A stretch of DNA of 10,661 bases, from the NCBI GenBank assembly GCA_902796865.1, contig CADBQZ010000074.1, positions 1-10,661 on the forward strand. Reading direction: 5' to 3'. Position 1 is the stretch's first letter. Each line of letters opens with the position of its first letter. Source of the stretch: an uncultured Ruminococcus sp. (GTDB lineage: Bacteria > Bacillota > Clostridia > Oscillospirales > Ruminococcaceae). Below, in pieces: positions 9,002 to 10,661 of the stretch. A program made the position numbers and the translations under genes. Below the pieces are notes generated by a model, which had not been told where the DNA came from, ran no database searches, and saw only the letters and a list, made by a program, of their open reading frames with translations.

Positions 9002-9026
9002 AATATTAAGAAAATATAATTACAAC

Positions 9027-9056
9027 AAGACCGCCGCAAAATATTGCGGCGGTCTT
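9027..9056. terminator. Hairpin terminator between convergent mnmA and esterase genes
   Basis: A perfect 13-bp stem, AAGACCGCCGCAA with TTGCGGCGGTCTT, closes an AATA loop; seven consecutive pairs are G-C or C-G. It begins 25 nt after the mnmA stop and ends 16 nt before the stop of the convergent esterase gene, so it can serve both strands. The flanks are AT-rich (AAATATTT on the plus side) but have no unbroken T-run, so termination may be less efficient than the stem suggests. Confidence 0.8.
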
Positions 9057-9072
9057 AAATATTTATATAATA

Positions 9073-10038
9073 TCAATGAAAGGTTTTCTTCAGGAAATTA
9101 TAAAAACATTGTCTCCAGAATATATAGTTATGCCCAAATCCATCAACTTTGTCTGTTTGATTCTTAACGTTCATATCATCTAAAGTATCATGATAAAAGA
9201 GTGTTGCATCGACATTCCAGGGGTCATAGCTTCCTACAGACATATAAACATAATACGGCATATTGTCTTTTTCAGGCTTCGGGAAACCGTCTTTAAAATA
9301 TGGAACGGTCCAGAAGCTGTCCATATAATCATCACCTATCGGTATAACATTCTCATCCGGAGCGAATGCAGCTATATAACCGAACTTGTCCAGCCACTTG
9401 AATCCTGTACACAACGACTTGGCACCGCCTTCAGACATACCTGCTATTGCTGTATTTTCCCTTCCTTTTTTTACGGAATAATTTTTTTCAATAAACGGCA
9501 TAAGATCATTCGCAACATCGTCTATGACTTTGTCATATGAATATCGAAGCTCTTCATCGCTCATCGAATCCTTATCTTCCTGCTTGTCAGTATACATATC
9601 TACATTTACTATTATCTGAGGTTCAGCCAGTCCGTCTGCAAGCATATTTCCGTAAAGCAGATTCAGATATGAACCGTTGTACAGCTGATCAGAATATGAA
9701 CCGCCAAATCCATGATAGATATACATGACCGGATAACTTTTATTTTTATCATATCCTGCCGGAAGCAGTACATTACACTTCTTATCATCACCTGCTGTTG
9801 ATGAGTAATATGTAACATCATAATCCATAGTACCGTAATCAACACCGCTGCGTTCCTCAAAATAACTATCCGGGATATCATATACGTTTTCTTCCGCATA
9901 TGGATCATATACATTTTCAAGTGTATCACCTGCCAATGTACTGTTTTCCGAACTGCTGTCCGGTGAATCACACGAGGTAAGGAAAGATACCGCAGCCGCT
10001 GCTGCAAAAATAACAGTCAATAATCTTTTGTTCTTCAT
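9073..10038 (-). CDS. Secreted esterase lipoprotein (alpha/beta hydrolase, CE1/esterase D-like)
   Basis: A 321-residue exported hydrolase. Residues 1-22 are a lipoprotein signal peptide ending in the lipobox LTSC; Cys23 would carry the lipid, anchoring it on the outer face of the membrane. Residues 24-65 are an acidic Ser/Asp/Glu-rich spacer. The catalytic domain starts near 70: strand MYIYHGFGGS with an oxyanion region after His109, nucleophile elbow GMSEGG with Ser202, then Asp272 in GSYDPWN and His303 in GFGHNYIFWR as likely triad members. The fold and HGFGG/GxSxGG pattern match CE1-type feruloyl or acetyl-xylan esterases, which strip side groups from hemicellulose and fit a cellulose degrader; other carboxylesters are possible. 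Glu at the position after Ser is unusual, as Met or Gln is more common there. GGAG lies 8 nt before the ATG. It follows the metal-ATPase gene by 25 nt with no room for a separate promoter, so co-transcription is likely although no functional link is obvious. Confidence 0.88.
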   Translation of the reverse strand: MKNKRLLTVIFAAAAAVSFLTSCDSPDSSSENSTLAGDTLENVYDPYAEENVYDIPDSYFEERSGVDYGTMDYDVTYYSSTAGDDKKCNVLLPAGYDKNKSYPVMYIYHGFGGSYSDQLYNGSYLNLLYGNMLADGLAEPQIIVNVDMYTDKQEDKDSMSDEELRYSYDKVIDDVANDLMPFIEKNYSVKKGRENTAIAGMSEGGAKSLCTGFKWLDKFGYIAAFAPDENVIPIGDDYMDSFWTVPYFKDGFPKPEKDNMPYYVYMSVGSYDPWNVDATLFYHDTLDDMNVKNQTDKVDGFGHNYIFWRQCFYNFLKKTFH

Positions 10039-10063
10039 TCAAGTAGCTCCTATTATTGTTCTT

Positions 10064-10661
10064 TTATGAACGATGCTGCCTGAGACAGCGCATGGCATTC
10101 ATTATTGCTATGACAGAAACACCTACATCAGCAAATACTGCCATCCACATATTTGCTAATCCCAATGCGCCAAGTATGAGTACAGCCGCTTTTATCCCAA
10201 GAGCAAATACTATATTTTCATGTGCTATCCTGAGCGTTCTCCTGGATATTTTTATTGCAGCAGTTATCTTTGAAGGCTTATCATCCATAAGGACTATATC
10301 AGCCGCCTCTATCGCTGCATCTGAACCTGAAACGCCCATAGCTATACCAATATCTGCTCTTGATATTACGGGAGCGTCATTAATACCATCACCGACAAAT
10401 GTAAGTTTTTTGCCCGCTGAACATTCGCCTAGAAGTTTTTCGACAATATCTACTTTATCAGCAGGAAGAAGCTCACAGTACGCTTCGTCAATTCCGAGGC
10501 GCTTTGCTATATCCTGTCCAACTTCCTTGCTGTCTCCCGTCAGCATAACAGTCCGTTTTACACCGCTTTCTTTCAGTGTGCGGACAGCTTCTGCCGAATC
10601 AGTCTTTATCTCATCAGATATTATTATATGACCACAGTATACACCGTTCACTGCCGCATGG
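10064..10661 (-). CDS. P1B-type heavy-metal-transporting ATPase (partial, 5' end missing)
   Basis: C-terminal ~199 residues of an inner-membrane pump that exports metal ions at the cost of ATP. The frame stays open to the right edge, so the metal-binding, early membrane and phosphorylation (DKTG) parts are outside. Visible: ISDEIK at the start of the P-domain return, MLTGDS, the GDGINDAPVISRADIGIAMG hinge motif, and SGSDAAIEAADIVLMDD. The last ~55 residues hold two membrane helices with HENIVFALGIKAAVLIL and the final-helix signature FADVGVSVIAIMNAMR. The Asp in that helix is characteristic of the Zn/Cd/Pb group (ZntA/CadA), so that substrate range is likely, not copper. A GTG at 10651 is internal and not a start: conserved sequence continues upstream of it. 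The esterase gene follows 25 nt after the stop. Confidence 0.92.
   Translation of the reverse strand, partial: HAAVNGVYCGHIIISDEIKTDSAEAVRTLKESGVKRTVMLTGDSKEVGQDIAKRLGIDEAYCELLPADKVDIVEKLLGECSAGKKLTFVGDGINDAPVISRADIGIAMGVSGSDAAIEAADIVLMDDKPSKITAAIKISRRTLRIAHENIVFALGIKAAVLILGALGLANMWMAVFADVGVSVIAIMNAMRCLRQHRS

Noticed and set aside
10056-10631. A 191-codon plus-strand ORF
   Set aside because: It is a mirror of the P-type ATPase gene, whose GDGINDAP and TGDS motifs show the coding strand.

Overview
The window looks like chromosomal DNA from a fibre-degrading, Ruminococcus-like gut Firmicute. The reasons are a family 9 cellulase with a family 4 carbohydrate-binding module, a secreted CE1-type esterase lipoprotein, AT-rich intergenic DNA with canonical sigma-A promoters, and heavy use of ATA and AAA codons in housekeeping genes. 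The genus is inferred from protein types only; there is no rRNA, tRNA, CRISPR array, insertion sequence or phage gene in the window.

Layout. (1) 1-1552, minus strand: the first ~517 residues of a large secreted GH9 cellulase whose 3' end lies outside the window. It has its own strong promoter and a ~164-nt leader that can fold into three consecutive hairpins. (2) 1898-4602, minus strand: a compact operon of a Cys-rich DUF3795-type protein, a small DUF3781-type protein and NAD-dependent DNA ligase ligA, driven by a promoter at 4623-4651. (3) 4702-9056, plus strand: a divergent operon encoding a NifS/IscS-type cysteine desulfurase, a rhodanese-ThiF/MoeB fusion, a DUF4003-type helical protein and the tRNA 2-thiouridylase MnmA. 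Its promoter contains a 22-bp palindrome over the -10, and a perfect 13-bp hairpin lies after mnmA. (4) 9073-10661, minus strand: an esterase lipoprotein directly downstream of the C-terminal part of a P1B-type heavy-metal ATPase that enters from the right edge.

How the genes fit together. The plus-strand operon is a sulfur-transfer unit. The desulfurase makes a protein persulfide from cysteine, and MnmA uses such sulfur to thiolate U34 of tRNAs; a desulfurase-mnmA pairing is also known from Bacillus subtilis (YrvO-MnmA). The two genes between them are the unusual part: an E1-like enzyme with a rhodanese domain at its N-terminus (in MOCS3/Uba4-type fusions it is at the C-terminus) and a protein of unknown function. 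No ThiS/MoaD-like carrier protein is encoded here. The cellulase and the esterase are likely parts of plant-fibre degradation but lie in separate transcription units.

Most of the window is ordinary. The parts most worth following up are the sulfur operon with its permuted E1, the structured cellulase leader with the repeats upstream of its promoter, and the coupling of two small uncharacterised genes to ligA.
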